Positions 10,501 through 16,705 of a stretch of 46,031 nt of DNA are shown in pieces (positions within the stretch are counted from its first letter, which is position 1; every line of letters begins with the position of its first letter). Source of the stretch: an uncultured beta proteobacterium (lineage in GTDB: Bacteria; Pseudomonadota; Gammaproteobacteria; Burkholderiales; Burkholderiaceae_C); assembly GCA_903924955.1 (NCBI GenBank), contig CAIYDK010000552.1, forward strand, positions 1-46,031, given 5' to 3'. Below the pieces are notes generated by a model. It worked only from the letters and a program-made list of their open reading frames with translations, did not search any database and was not told where the DNA came from. The translations under genes and the position numbers were made by a program.

Positions 10501-10566
10501 ATGTACGCGCCAGAGATGTTTGGCGAGGCGCCGAATACGCGGCTCAAGGTGGAGTCGCTGAAGTAG
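4552..10566 (+). CDS. Bacterial alpha-2-macroglobulin (YfhM/MagD-like), thioester type
   Basis: Very large (2004 residues) periplasmic protease trap. A signal peptide (KSCAALLATVVLQAQA, likely cut after AQA near residue 23) is followed by repeated beta-sandwich MG domains over the first 1,200 or so residues. Then comes the A2M core: a VDQALLELMPN segment, a glycine-rich loop, and LETLLLWNPAVTLDANG, typical of the region after the bait. The thioester motif is CLEQ at 1509-1512, in the usual setting (NYPFICLEQ) at the start of the helical thioester domain. Known members covalently trap proteases that enter the periplasm and often pair with PBP1C, which repairs peptidoglycan. The pbpC gene is indeed nearby, at 12.15 kb. 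There is no convincing lipobox (LKSC comes before the hydrophobic core), so it is probably soluble rather than lipid-anchored as in E. coli YfhM. It is longer than the E. coli protein by about 350 residues. Confidence 0.93.
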   Translation: MGHTILKSCAALLATVVLQAQAFQIVSVSPQGEVARVRQVVAKFDDSAVSFGDPRAEAPLTLSCSDAQVTKGNGRWVTDRSWAYEFESDLPPGVACNLQVRAGFKSVKGAELTGQSRYLFSTGGPFVQNIQPYAGNRIDEEQFFTLRLNGAATLASVQANVWCTVEGLGERVAVRLIEGADRAALLKSLGLETAAIKDPLSIVTLACNRTMTPSSKVELVFGKGVSTPALSSNANGVSNNTEKRFTFQVREPFTASFSCERENAQSACLPIRPIRLDFNAPVPAKLLAGIRLKSGMDSLKPAPQGEGESVADEDHVMNTVTFKGIFPEQTVFTLELPKGFKDASGRILRNADSFPLKLSTGPMPPLAKFAATPFGVVERFAEPDGVALLPLTLRNVETVLAIRGLDVEQARSTSKTPTGKVSTLQPATDTDIIAWYLKVQRYDSFTVSRSSAARDVKGTLPKSLGEYDRTQIQSRMVSLLQGHAGVKTLDLPQAAGGDPRPFEVVGIPLSAGFHVVEVTSQKLGASLLDDHHGQDRTMVVRTSALVTNLGVHFKLGRENAVAWVTTLDKGTPVANAQVRVSDCRGRQVASATTNAQGIASLSGISPQAPTCSGDGNYNQAYFVSARAPQPTGDGKGSVNDMAFTWSDWNRGIEPWRFNVPTSREILPGERAHTIFDRTLLRAGETVSMKHLLRSENKQGFGLSSAQPGALVITHVGSGQQYTKVVSWRKTATGGQSAESTFSIPPAAKLGVYQVELRGGSSGRNFSTGSFRVEEFRLPVLEGRVTPTDKKALVNVKALPVDLQINYVSGGGAASLPVRISALVRGKSLSYADYSEFSFQSPRGTRDNRTSGEEEVEASSDARVIADKLPLTLDKSGAGKVTVDKVPTSRTPQDLLLEATYSDPNGEVQTIRSTQTLWPAGVVAGIKTEGWVSSSQKIKFQALALDLSGKPQADVALEVKATARIVTTTRKRMVGGFYTYDNKTTVKELGNVCSGKSDSRGLLLCETSLNEAGEVELVVTAKDTGGNSIQAASSVFVTKQGELWFGGENHDRIDLLPEKKSYQPGETAKFQVRMPFRFATALVAVEREGIIETEVVQLNGQDPTINLKIKDGWGPNVYVSVLALRGRLREVPWYSFFTWGYKAPREWWTSFWYEGREYVAPTALVDLSKPAFRLGVAEIRVGTKAHQLDVSVKADKESYAVRSQAKVTIQVKLPNGQPAANAEVALAAVDQALLELMPNNSWNLLDAMLARRSWGVETSTAQMEIIGRRHYGRKAVPAGGGGGKSGARELLETLLLWNPAVTLDANGSAVVMVPLNDALTTFKIVAVADASIGLFGTGSTSIRATQDLQIISGLPPLVREDDQFRAQLTLRNTTKQAMKVEVTPRATLLDLKPQTIDIPAGDAREVAWLVTAPAQLAQLRSEAILWEIEAKDTITGARDALKVRQRIIPAVPLTVQQATLVQIDGPFSLDVNAPADAIPGHGGLKMALQPKLAEGLPGVRDWFANYPFICLEQKTSKAVGLRDGRLWQTAAAQIPSYLDSDGLANYFPPRDGEANHGSDTLTAYLLSATHEAAAINPAFALADDVRAPMERGLIAFVEGRIQRDFWSPRKDLDIRKLAAIEALSRYGKAQGRMLGSITIAPNQWPTHAVIDWLNILKRVQDAPERDKRIVEANQILRSRISYQGTKMVFSTERDDYWWWLMQNGDVNTARLMLAVMDDPAWKDDMGRLANGFISRQQSGAWHTTTANLWGGLALEKFSAKFEAVAVAGVTKASMSTGSASVDWSRVDRIKTTDASGAPNLNTWFGAPAAPGNLRNNGMFLTWSQTAAKDTLNVTHQGTGKPWLTLQSVAAVQRKERFSAGYQIRKTVTPVEQADKSLPAGRYTRGDVLRITLEVTASADMTWVVITDPVPAGATILGSGLGRDSEVATQGEKKEGYAWAAFEERSFESYRSYYQFLPRGVVKMDYTMRLNNVGDFSLPASRVEAMYAPEMFGEAPNTRLKVESLK

Positions 10567-10592
10567 ATAGCTTTCACTAAATCCACGCTCCA

Positions 10593-10609
10593 ATTACAAC
10601 GCCTGTAAT
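10593..10609. promoter_or_regulatory. Short inverted repeat upstream of DUF2934 gene
   Basis: Perfect ATTACA / TGTAAT arms with a five-base spacer, in the 112-base gap between the macroglobulin gene and the DUF2934 gene. Possible operator; no known binding-site family assigned. Confidence 0.3.
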
Positions 10610-10621
10610 GACATTGATCAA

Positions 10622-10646
10622 ATTGGCCTGCATATTGCTTGCCAAT
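10622..10646. promoter_or_regulatory. Imperfect 25-base palindrome upstream of DUF2934 gene
   Basis: Arms ATTGGCCTGC and GCTTGCCAAT, matching at 8 of 10 positions around a five-base centre, lie 33 bases before the ATG at 10679. The position suits a regulator site near the promoter. This is an inference from symmetry alone. Confidence 0.3.
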
Positions 10647-10678
10647 AATGATGTCATCAACAACCCAAGGAGTCGCCC

Positions 10679-11008
10679 ATGGTCACCACCAAGAAAGTCG
10701 CCGCACCCAGCAGCGAGCCAGCAGCCAAACGCGTGACCAAAAAACCCGCGCAGGCCAAGCCTGTCAAGCTGCAACCCGTTGTGGCAAAGCCTGTCGCTGC
10801 CAAGGTTGCGGCCAAGGTTGCGACCAAAAAGAAGGCGCCCGCATTGAAGCCCGCCATGAGTGCGGCCCAGCGCAACAACTATGTGGAGGTTGCAGCCTTC
10901 TACATCGCCGAGCGCCGCGGTTTTGCCGCAGCCAACCCAGCCGACGACTGGGCTGCTGCCGAGGCTGAAATTGACCGCCTGATCGCCAGCGGCCATTTCA
11001 CCGGCTAG
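10679..11008 (+). CDS. DUF2934 protein with lysine/alanine-rich histone-H1-like N-terminus
   Basis: Small 109-residue protein with two parts. Residues 1-60 are rich in Lys, Ala, Pro and Val with repeated KPVAAK / VAAKVA units, like the disordered tails of bacterial histone-H1-like proteins. Residues 62-109 match the short DUF2934 helical domain (AAFYIAERRGF ... DDWAAAEAEIDRLI). The basic tail suggests nucleic-acid or polyanion binding, by inference; the role of DUF2934 is not known to me. A good ribosome site AAGGAG (10667-10672) precedes the ATG. The gap upstream holds two inverted repeats, so it is probably transcribed by itself. It converges on the oxidoreductase gene, with a hairpin between the two stops. 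Confidence 0.82.
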   Translation: MVTTKKVAAPSSEPAAKRVTKKPAQAKPVKLQPVVAKPVAAKVAAKVATKKKAPALKPAMSAAQRNNYVEVAAFYIAERRGFAAANPADDWAAAEAEIDRLIASGHFTG

Positions 11009-11028
11009 AGCGCCTGCGAGCGCTCTGG
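11005..11028. terminator. Hairpin between convergent genes
   Basis: A perfect 7-base stem (AGAGCGC / GCGCTCT, six-base loop), extendable to nine pairs with one wobble, sits at the stop codon of the DUF2934 gene, just before the end of the opposing oxidoreductase gene. No T-run follows on either strand, so it is at best a weak or assisted bidirectional terminator. Confidence 0.4.
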
Positions 11029-11034
11029 CGGGCA

Positions 11035-12138
11035 TCAGACCAGAGTGCCCAGCGCTGCTGGCGAAAAGTCGGACAGTTCGGCATTGCGCCCATCACGCAC
11101 CTTGACCGCCCAGTCAGGGTCACTGATTAGTGCTCGGCCTACCGCAACCAGATCAAAATCACCCCGGTCAAAGCGGCGCAGCAGTTCGTCAAGCGATGCG
11201 GGCTTGGACGACTCGCCGCCAAACGCCGCAATGAACTCACCCGACAAACCGACCGAACCCACCGTGATGGTCGGGCGACCGGTCAGCTTCTTGGCCCAGC
11301 CCGCAAAGTTCAAATCCGAGCCATCAAACTCTGGCTCCCAGAAGCGCCGCTGCGAGCAGTGGAATATGTCAGCCCCCGCGTCGGCCAACGGTTGCAGCCA
11401 GGCTGCCATCTCGTCAGGGGTCTTGGCCATTTGCACGGCGTAGTCCTGCTGCTTCCATTGCGACAGACGAATGATGATGGGGTAGTCGGGGCCCACCTCG
11501 GCGCGCACGGCTTTGAGAATGTCCGCCGCAAAGTGCCCGCGCTGCACCAGGTCGCTACCACCGTAGCGGTCATCGCGCAGGTTCAAGCCGCTCCAGAAAA
11601 ACTGGTCAATCAAATAGCCATGGGCACCGTGCAGCTCGATGGAGTCAAAACCCAGCCGCTTGGCAGCACCGGCGGCGCGGGCAAAGGCGGCAATGGTGTC
11701 AGCGATTGCCTCGTCCGTCATGGGCTCGCAAAATTGCTTGCCGGGGGTGGAATAGCCGGAAGGCGAGTCCCACGGCTGTGGTGGCACCCAGTCGGTGCGG
11801 CGATTGCGCACGGCGCCTACGTGCCAAAGTTGCGGAGCCATCACGCCACCGGCGCCGTGCACGGTGTTGATCACGTTTTGCCAACCGGCCAATGCATCAT
11901 CGCCCCAGAAGCGGGGCACATTGGGGTCGTTGCTTGCGGCTGGGCGCTCGACAACGGTGCCCTCGGACACAATCAATCCGACTGCGGCGGCGGCGCGTTT
12001 GCGGTAATACTCGGCCACCGCCTCAGTGGGCACGCCACCCGGTGAGAACGAGCGTGTCATGGGTGCCATGACAATGCGGTTGGACAGCTTCAGGGTCTTG
12101 TGCGAAAAGGGCTGGAACAGGGGTGCGGCGTTGGACAT
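11035..12138 (-). CDS. NADH:flavin oxidoreductase, Old Yellow Enzyme family
   Basis: FMN-dependent ene-reductase type TIM barrel, 367 residues, a usual length for the family. Visible marks are the N-terminal PLFQPFSHKTLKLSNRIVMAPMTR strand region, the HGAHGYLIDQFF motif in the middle (substrate-binding pair of the HGAH type), NLRDDRYGGS after it, and the C-terminal FMN phosphate-binding DFDLVAVGRALISDP. Such enzymes reduce activated C=C bonds or nitro groups with NAD(P)H; the natural substrate is rarely known. Start taken at the ATG giving MSNAAPLFQPF, as family members begin this way. It is divergent from pbpC with only 15 bases between the two start codons, so the promoters of each must overlap the other's coding sequence or lie within it. 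It interrupts the usual macroglobulin-pbpC pairing. Confidence 0.9.
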   Translation of the reverse strand: MSNAAPLFQPFSHKTLKLSNRIVMAPMTRSFSPGGVPTEAVAEYYRKRAAAAVGLIVSEGTVVERPAASNDPNVPRFWGDDALAGWQNVINTVHGAGGVMAPQLWHVGAVRNRRTDWVPPQPWDSPSGYSTPGKQFCEPMTDEAIADTIAAFARAAGAAKRLGFDSIELHGAHGYLIDQFFWSGLNLRDDRYGGSDLVQRGHFAADILKAVRAEVGPDYPIIIRLSQWKQQDYAVQMAKTPDEMAAWLQPLADAGADIFHCSQRRFWEPEFDGSDLNFAGWAKKLTGRPTITVGSVGLSGEFIAAFGGESSKPASLDELLRRFDRGDFDLVAVGRALISDPDWAVKVRDGRNAELSDFSPAALGTLV

Positions 12139-12153
12139 GTTTTTTCGGGAAAA

Positions 12154-14427
12154 ATGGTAAAAGCAAAGGATCAGTCTACGGCCAGACGCGCAATCGCCCG
12201 CTGCCAGGGTGTCGCCAAAGCGATTGCTATTATTTTAATAGCAGCTTACGCACACTCCACGGGGGCTACCACCCCATTCGATCAGATAAAAGGGGGCTAC
12301 CGGTCTTCTGACACGCTGATTCTGGACCGCAATGGCGAGCAGCTGCACCGCCTGCGAACCGACGCCACTGTCCGGCGAGGCCAGTGGGTGGCGCTAGCCG
12401 ATATCTCCCCCGCACTGCGCGCAGGCTTGGTGCTAAGCGAAGACAAGCGCTTTTACGAGCATAGCGGGGTAGATTGGCAGGCCGTGTCCAGCGCAGCGTG
12501 GGCCAACCTGTGGAACAGCAAAACGCGGGGGGCCTCCACCATCACCATGCAGTTGGCCGGACTGCTGGATGATGACCTCAAACGCGGATCGCGTGGGCGA
12601 AGCCTAACGCAGAAGTTGGGGCAAACCGTGTCCGCGCAACTGCTGGAGCGCAGCTGGCGCAAAGACCAGATTCTGGAGGCCTACCTGAACCTGGTGCCAT
12701 TCCGGGGTGAGTTGGTGGGCATTGACGCGATGAGCCAAACCCTGTTTGGCAAAGCCCCCAATGGGCTGGACATGCGCGAAGCCGCCGTGGCTACGGCTTT
12801 GGTGCGTGCACCCAATGCCACAGCGGCGCAGGTGGCGCAGCGGGCGTGCTCGGCGCTCAAAAGCCTGCAAGCCTCGGGTGCCGACTGCGAGGCACTTGGC
12901 CTGTTTGCCGAGGGTGCCCTGCAGCGGCGCGACTACGCGGCAAGTGTGGGCGTGGCTGCGCATGTGGCGCGCAGACTAGTGAGCGCTATGCCGTCCGTTT
13001 CAGCACCCATGAACCTTGGCGCACCACGTGCTCCCACAAGGGTCGGCACCGTCAAGACCACGTTACGCGCACCCTTGCAACGATTCGCCCTTCAGAGCTT
13101 GCAGCAACACCTGCGTGAGCTGACCGACCGCCATGTGGAAGATGGTGCGATTGTGGTGTTGGATAACACGTCCGGCGAGGTTCTGGCCTGGGTAGGCTCA
13201 TCAGGCGAGGGCATCAGCAACGCCGCGGATGTGGATGGCGTCACCGCCCTGCGCCAGCCCGGCTCCACACTCAAACCCTTTTTGTATGCGCAGGCCATTG
13301 CCCAGAAGCGCATCACTGCTGCATCGCTGCTGGAAGACTCGGGCACACAAATCCAGACCACCGGAGGCCTCTACATCCCGCAGAACTACGACCACCAGTT
13401 CAAGGGTTGGGTCTCGGCACGCACCGCGCTGGGCGCATCCCTCAACGTGCCCGCCGTGCGCACACTGGTCATGGTGTCACCGGACGCGTTTCACAAGCAA
13501 CTGGTCAGATTGGGCCTGCCGCTCAGGGAGAGTGGCGACTATTACGGCTACAGCCTTGCGCTGGGCAGCGCGGAAGTCTCACTGCTCAACCTGACCAACG
13601 CCTACCGTGCACTGGCCAACGGCGGGCGCGCCAGCGCCACGACGCTCGCGCTGGGCAGCAAGCCGACATGGCAGGCTGCACTGGACCCACGCGCAGCCTT
13701 CATCGTGGGCGACATCCTGAGCGACCCGCTTGCCCGCGCACGCACCTTTGGCCCCGACAGCATCCTGGGCACCCGCTTCTGGACCGCAGTCAAAACCGGA
13801 ACCAGCAAAGACATGCGCGACAACTGGGCCGTGGGCTGGTCACAGCGCTACACCGTGGGCGTATGGGTCGGCAACGCCAGCGGCGCACCCATGTGGGACG
13901 TAAGCGGCACCACGGGGGCTGCGCCCATTTGGGCGGCAGTGATGAATTACCTCCACACCGCTCAGAGCAGCTACGCGCCAAAGCCACCGGCTGGCGTGGT
14001 GCAAACAGTGGTGCAATTTGCAGCAACGCCATCCACTGCCACCAGCCCCATGCCAACCGAGGCGGCGCGCAAGGAGTGGTTTCTGCAAGGCACACAACAG
14101 TCGTCGTTTGCTATAAATTCAGGAGCTGTACACGCAACGTATTCGGGGGATAAGGCCCGAATCTCTGCCCCGACTTCCGGCACCATCATTGCGCTGGACC
14201 CCGACATACCGCCCAAAAATCAGCGCGTGACTTTTCTGGCCAACGGCCCCAACCTTCGCTGGCTGATGGATGGCAAAGTTTTTGCCAATGGTGCATCCGC
14301 CCAGTGGCCGCCCTGGCCCGGTCGACATGTGGTCCGCATTACGGATTCCAAGGGACAGGTGCTGGACGAGGTGCGAATTGAAGTACGCGGTGCGGGGCTT
14401 GCCGAAACAACTGATCGACGACGTTGA
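12154..14427 (+). CDS. pbpC: Penicillin-binding protein 1C (bifunctional glycosyltransferase/transpeptidase)
   Basis: Periplasmic peptidoglycan synthase anchored in the inner membrane, 758 residues. Order: signal anchor about 20-36; glycosyltransferase domain with catalytic E96 in LSEDKRFYEHSG and the STITMQLAGLL motif; transpeptidase with serine-nucleophile motif S371-TL-K374, SxN at 429-431 (SLN) and KTG at 547-549; and a C-terminal BiPBP_C beta domain (about 665-755, WLMDGKVF). The ATG at 12154 is chosen over an upstream ATG at 12100 because the latter would run deep into the opposing gene. Two copies of the window's 48-base repeat lie inside the gene in frame: codons 25-40, forming much of the membrane anchor and the residues after it, and codons 653-668, in the linker before the C-terminal domain. 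PbpC is classically linked with a periplasmic macroglobulin; here two genes separate them. Confidence 0.93.
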   Translation: MVKAKDQSTARRAIARCQGVAKAIAIILIAAYAHSTGATTPFDQIKGGYRSSDTLILDRNGEQLHRLRTDATVRRGQWVALADISPALRAGLVLSEDKRFYEHSGVDWQAVSSAAWANLWNSKTRGASTITMQLAGLLDDDLKRGSRGRSLTQKLGQTVSAQLLERSWRKDQILEAYLNLVPFRGELVGIDAMSQTLFGKAPNGLDMREAAVATALVRAPNATAAQVAQRACSALKSLQASGADCEALGLFAEGALQRRDYAASVGVAAHVARRLVSAMPSVSAPMNLGAPRAPTRVGTVKTTLRAPLQRFALQSLQQHLRELTDRHVEDGAIVVLDNTSGEVLAWVGSSGEGISNAADVDGVTALRQPGSTLKPFLYAQAIAQKRITAASLLEDSGTQIQTTGGLYIPQNYDHQFKGWVSARTALGASLNVPAVRTLVMVSPDAFHKQLVRLGLPLRESGDYYGYSLALGSAEVSLLNLTNAYRALANGGRASATTLALGSKPTWQAALDPRAAFIVGDILSDPLARARTFGPDSILGTRFWTAVKTGTSKDMRDNWAVGWSQRYTVGVWVGNASGAPMWDVSGTTGAAPIWAAVMNYLHTAQSSYAPKPPAGVVQTVVQFAATPSTATSPMPTEAARKEWFLQGTQQSSFAINSGAVHATYSGDKARISAPTSGTIIALDPDIPPKNQRVTFLANGPNLRWLMDGKVFANGASAQWPPWPGRHVVRITDSKGQVLDEVRIEVRGAGLAETTDRRR
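12226..12273 (+). repeat. 48-base in-frame dispersed repeat, copy A (in pbpC anchor)
   Basis: Begins with the palindrome GCTATTATTTTAATAGC and ends with ACGGGGGCT at the fixed distance shared by all copies. It starts at codon 25 of pbpC in phase 0 and encodes AIILIAAYAHSTGATT, so the repeat supplies much of the hydrophobic signal-anchor segment. Confidence 0.75.
14110..14157 (+). repeat. 48-base in-frame dispersed repeat, copy B (in pbpC linker)
   Basis: More diverged copy (GCTATAAATTCAGGAGC, then CGGGGGAT at the expected place). It starts at codon 653 of pbpC in phase 0 and encodes AINSGAVHATYSGDKA between the transpeptidase and the C-terminal beta domain. Confidence 0.6.
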
Positions 14428-14459
14428 CAACGCATCTTTGCCTTGCCGGGCTCCGCGCT

Positions 14460-15848
14460 TCAGCAGCGCTGCGCTGGCAAAGTGGTGGCAACTTCAAACT
14501 CAACGCGGTTGCGACCATTTTCCTTGGCGCGGTAAAGGGCGTCATCGGCAAGTCGTAACAGGGTGTCGACATCTGCGCCGTTGTTCGGGAACGCTGATAT
14601 TCCAGCGGACAAAGTCGTCTGAATATTAAAAGCACCGTGCTTGATGGATGTAGTGCTCAGCGTGCTCTGCCACGCCTTGGCACGGGCCAGCGCGTTCTCG
14701 ATTGTCATGTTGGGCAGTGCAACCAGAAATTCTTCACCGCCATAGCGGCAAATAATGTCGCCCTCACGGGCGCCGTGCAACAGGATGGACGCCATGGCTT
14801 TGAGGACAGCGTCTCCGGTAGGGTGGCCGTAGGTGTCGTTGACGCGTTTGAAATGGTCCAGATCCACCATGACCAAGGCCATCGGATAGCCAACACGCTT
14901 GGCGCGAGACAATTCCCTGGGCAGGGTTTCTTCCAGGTAACGGCGGTTGTGCAACCCGGTCAACGGATCACGCAGCGTCTGCTCGGTCAGCATGGCATGC
15001 AAGGCCACGTTTTCCTGCAACTGCTCTTGCAACTGCTGGTTGGTGTCTTCCAATTTTTTTTGGTACTGCTTTCGCTCGTGCACATCACGCATGATTCCGT
15101 TGAAGGCGACGATTGCGCCAGATGCGTCATAGATAGGATTCGAATTGATCTCCACCCAAAATGGATCGCCGGACTTGCGGATGTGGGGTACTTCAAATCG
15201 CAGGGAGGCGTTGGTCACTCCGGCTGCCTCGTTCGCCTTGCGTATTCTCATCATGTTGGCAACGATCTCGCGGCCTTCGGGCGTAAAGAACTCCATGACG
15301 GATCGGCCCATGATCTCGTCGCGGGAAAACCCCGTACTCTCAGTGTAGGCACCGTTCACAAAGGTAAAGCACATCCGGTTATCGAGTCGCCAGACAGTAT
15401 CGGCCGTGTTCTCAGCGAGAAAACGGTATTGCTCTTCGCTTGCCTGCAACGCCATCTCTGCTTTTTTCCGCTCGGTGATGTTCTCTGCAAAAACGGCAAC
15501 GCGCCGCACTATGCCGTCAGGGTCGAAGGCCGGAACAAGACTGTGCCGGAAATACATGCCATTGCGCTCATCTTCCAGGACCACCGGCTTGCGTTGCAAC
15601 GCGGCCTTGCGCGAGATAGCGCGCCGCCCGGCAGCCGTCGCCTCGTCAAACAGCGAGTACACATCGGTGCCAATCAGCCGATCCATTTCAATGCCGAAGT
15701 GGGTTGCCGACTGAATATTTGCGCACACGATCTTGCCTTCCAGGTCGATGAGCAAGGATACGCCCGGCGTTGCGTCGACGAGCGCCTGCAACTCAACCTC
15801 GGTTGCCCTAGGCGGCGCCGGCTGGCTATCCACGGGGGGCCTTGACAT
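14460..15848 (-). CDS. Cytoplasmic PAS-PAS diguanylate cyclase
   Basis: Predicted cyclic-di-GMP synthase of 462 residues with no membrane segment. Order: a first PAS domain at about 15-125 (ending in AENITERKKAE), a second PAS/PAC at about 130-255 (WRLDNRMCFTFVNGAYTESTGF, ending in IMRDVHERKQ), a short coiled coil (NQQLQEQLQENVA), then a GGDEF domain whose motif is GGEEF preceded by the I-site REGD. Start is uncertain. The ATG at 15848 (MSRPPVDSQ) suits the domain layout but has no good ribosome site; an in-frame ATG at 15944 would add 32 residues of unconvincing sequence. A GGAG-led ATG at 15870 is out of frame and opens a 14-codon ORF that stops just inside this gene, possibly coupling its translation. 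It converges with pbpC, 32 bases apart. Confidence 0.88.
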   Translation of the reverse strand: MSRPPVDSQPAPPRATEVELQALVDATPGVSLLIDLEGKIVCANIQSATHFGIEMDRLIGTDVYSLFDEATAAGRRAISRKAALQRKPVVLEDERNGMYFRHSLVPAFDPDGIVRRVAVFAENITERKKAEMALQASEEQYRFLAENTADTVWRLDNRMCFTFVNGAYTESTGFSRDEIMGRSVMEFFTPEGREIVANMMRIRKANEAAGVTNASLRFEVPHIRKSGDPFWVEINSNPIYDASGAIVAFNGIMRDVHERKQYQKKLEDTNQQLQEQLQENVALHAMLTEQTLRDPLTGLHNRRYLEETLPRELSRAKRVGYPMALVMVDLDHFKRVNDTYGHPTGDAVLKAMASILLHGAREGDIICRYGGEEFLVALPNMTIENALARAKAWQSTLSTTSIKHGAFNIQTTLSAGISAFPNNGADVDTLLRLADDALYRAKENGRNRVEFEVATTLPAQRC

Positions 15849-16018
15849 GGCTGACGGACGGGTGTGACATGATTGCTCCAATATTCTTATTAGGGGGCTA
15901 TCGTAAGGCGCAAACCAGTCTGATGGCGACAGTTTGCATGGCAAAAGGAAGAATCACGCCAGTGTCCCAACTCCGAAAGTTCAATCTACAAAATGGGCCA
16001 TTGGGTCATTGGCACCGT

Positions 16019-16639
16019 TCACGGAGCCATGTAGCGCCCGACGCGGTGGTTGGTGGCCAGTGTTTGATTGAGCACCACCGCCCCCAGCACCGACAGCGCT
16101 GTGTGTTGCCAATCCACCACCGCAAACGAGCACAGCACAATAGTGCAATCCAGTGCCATCTGGATTCTTCCGGCCCTCCAGCCAAAACGCTCCTGCAAAT
16201 ACAACACCAGCACGTTAAAGCCTCCAAGGCTGGCGCGGTGACGAAACAAAATCAGCATGCCTGCGCCCATCAGCAGACCGCCCACAACAGACGTAAAAAC
16301 CGGATTCAGCAACTCAAACCGCACCAGCTTCGGAACCACATTGGTCAATAGCGCCAGCAAGACCACAGCAGTGAAAGTCTTGAGGGTAAACACCCGTCCC
16401 ATGCGCTTCCAGGCCAGCCCGTAGAACGGCAGATTAAGCAAAAAAATCAGTACTCCAAAGTTCCAGCCCGTGGCGTAGTGCAGCAAGAAGGCTATACCCA
16501 CCGTGCCCCCCGTCAGCAAGCCGTTGTGGCCAAACATGACGACGCCCATGGCAACAAACAGGGTGCCTGTAAGCAGCGCCTGAATGTCTTCATAAACCCG
16601 GTGTCGGGGTGAGTGGGGTGGGTTTGGCATATCGTGCAT
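16019..16639 (-). CDS. YitT family (DUF161) integral membrane protein
   Basis: 206-residue membrane protein with about five hydrophobic segments. It matches the YitT/DUF161 domain by the pattern LLTGTLFVAMGVVMF..., a glycine-rich GLLTGGTVGIAFLLHY segment near 42-57, NFGVLIFLLNLPFY (about 61-74) and FRHRASLGGFNVLVLYL (about 132-148). Members have no settled function; some are discussed as transporters. It has no C-terminal DUF2179 domain. A second possible start three codons on (MPNPPHS) cannot be excluded. It follows the LRR-kinase gene by 66 bases on the same strand and precedes the PAS-GGDEF gene, so the three may share a transcript. Confidence 0.85.
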   Translation of the reverse strand: MHDMPNPPHSPRHRVYEDIQALLTGTLFVAMGVVMFGHNGLLTGGTVGIAFLLHYATGWNFGVLIFLLNLPFYGLAWKRMGRVFTLKTFTAVVLLALLTNVVPKLVRFELLNPVFTSVVGGLLMGAGMLILFRHRASLGGFNVLVLYLQERFGWRAGRIQMALDCTIVLCSFAVVDWQHTALSVLGAVVLNQTLATNHRVGRYMAP

Positions 16640-16705
16640 CAGTGCCCACTGACTGCAGGCGAAGCAGATGATAACGGGATGCCGTGCGCCGTGCGGGCGT
16701 TGCGC

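Noticed and set aside
10565-10590. Repeat-like right half (ATAGCTTTCACTAAATCCACG) just after the macroglobulin stop
   Set aside because: Only a short partial match with no palindrome; chance cannot be excluded.
12100-12153. Upstream start for PbpC at 12100
   Set aside because: It would overlap the start of the opposed oxidoreductase by 39 bases and adds no membrane or family sequence.
12291-12300. Second GGGGGCTACC a little after repeat copy A
   Set aside because: It is in a different phase and has no palindrome at the fixed distance; likely chance.
13911-13920. ACGGGGGCT in the PbpC transpeptidase region
   Set aside because: It encodes the conserved TGAAP stretch found in this protein family and has no left half of the repeat.
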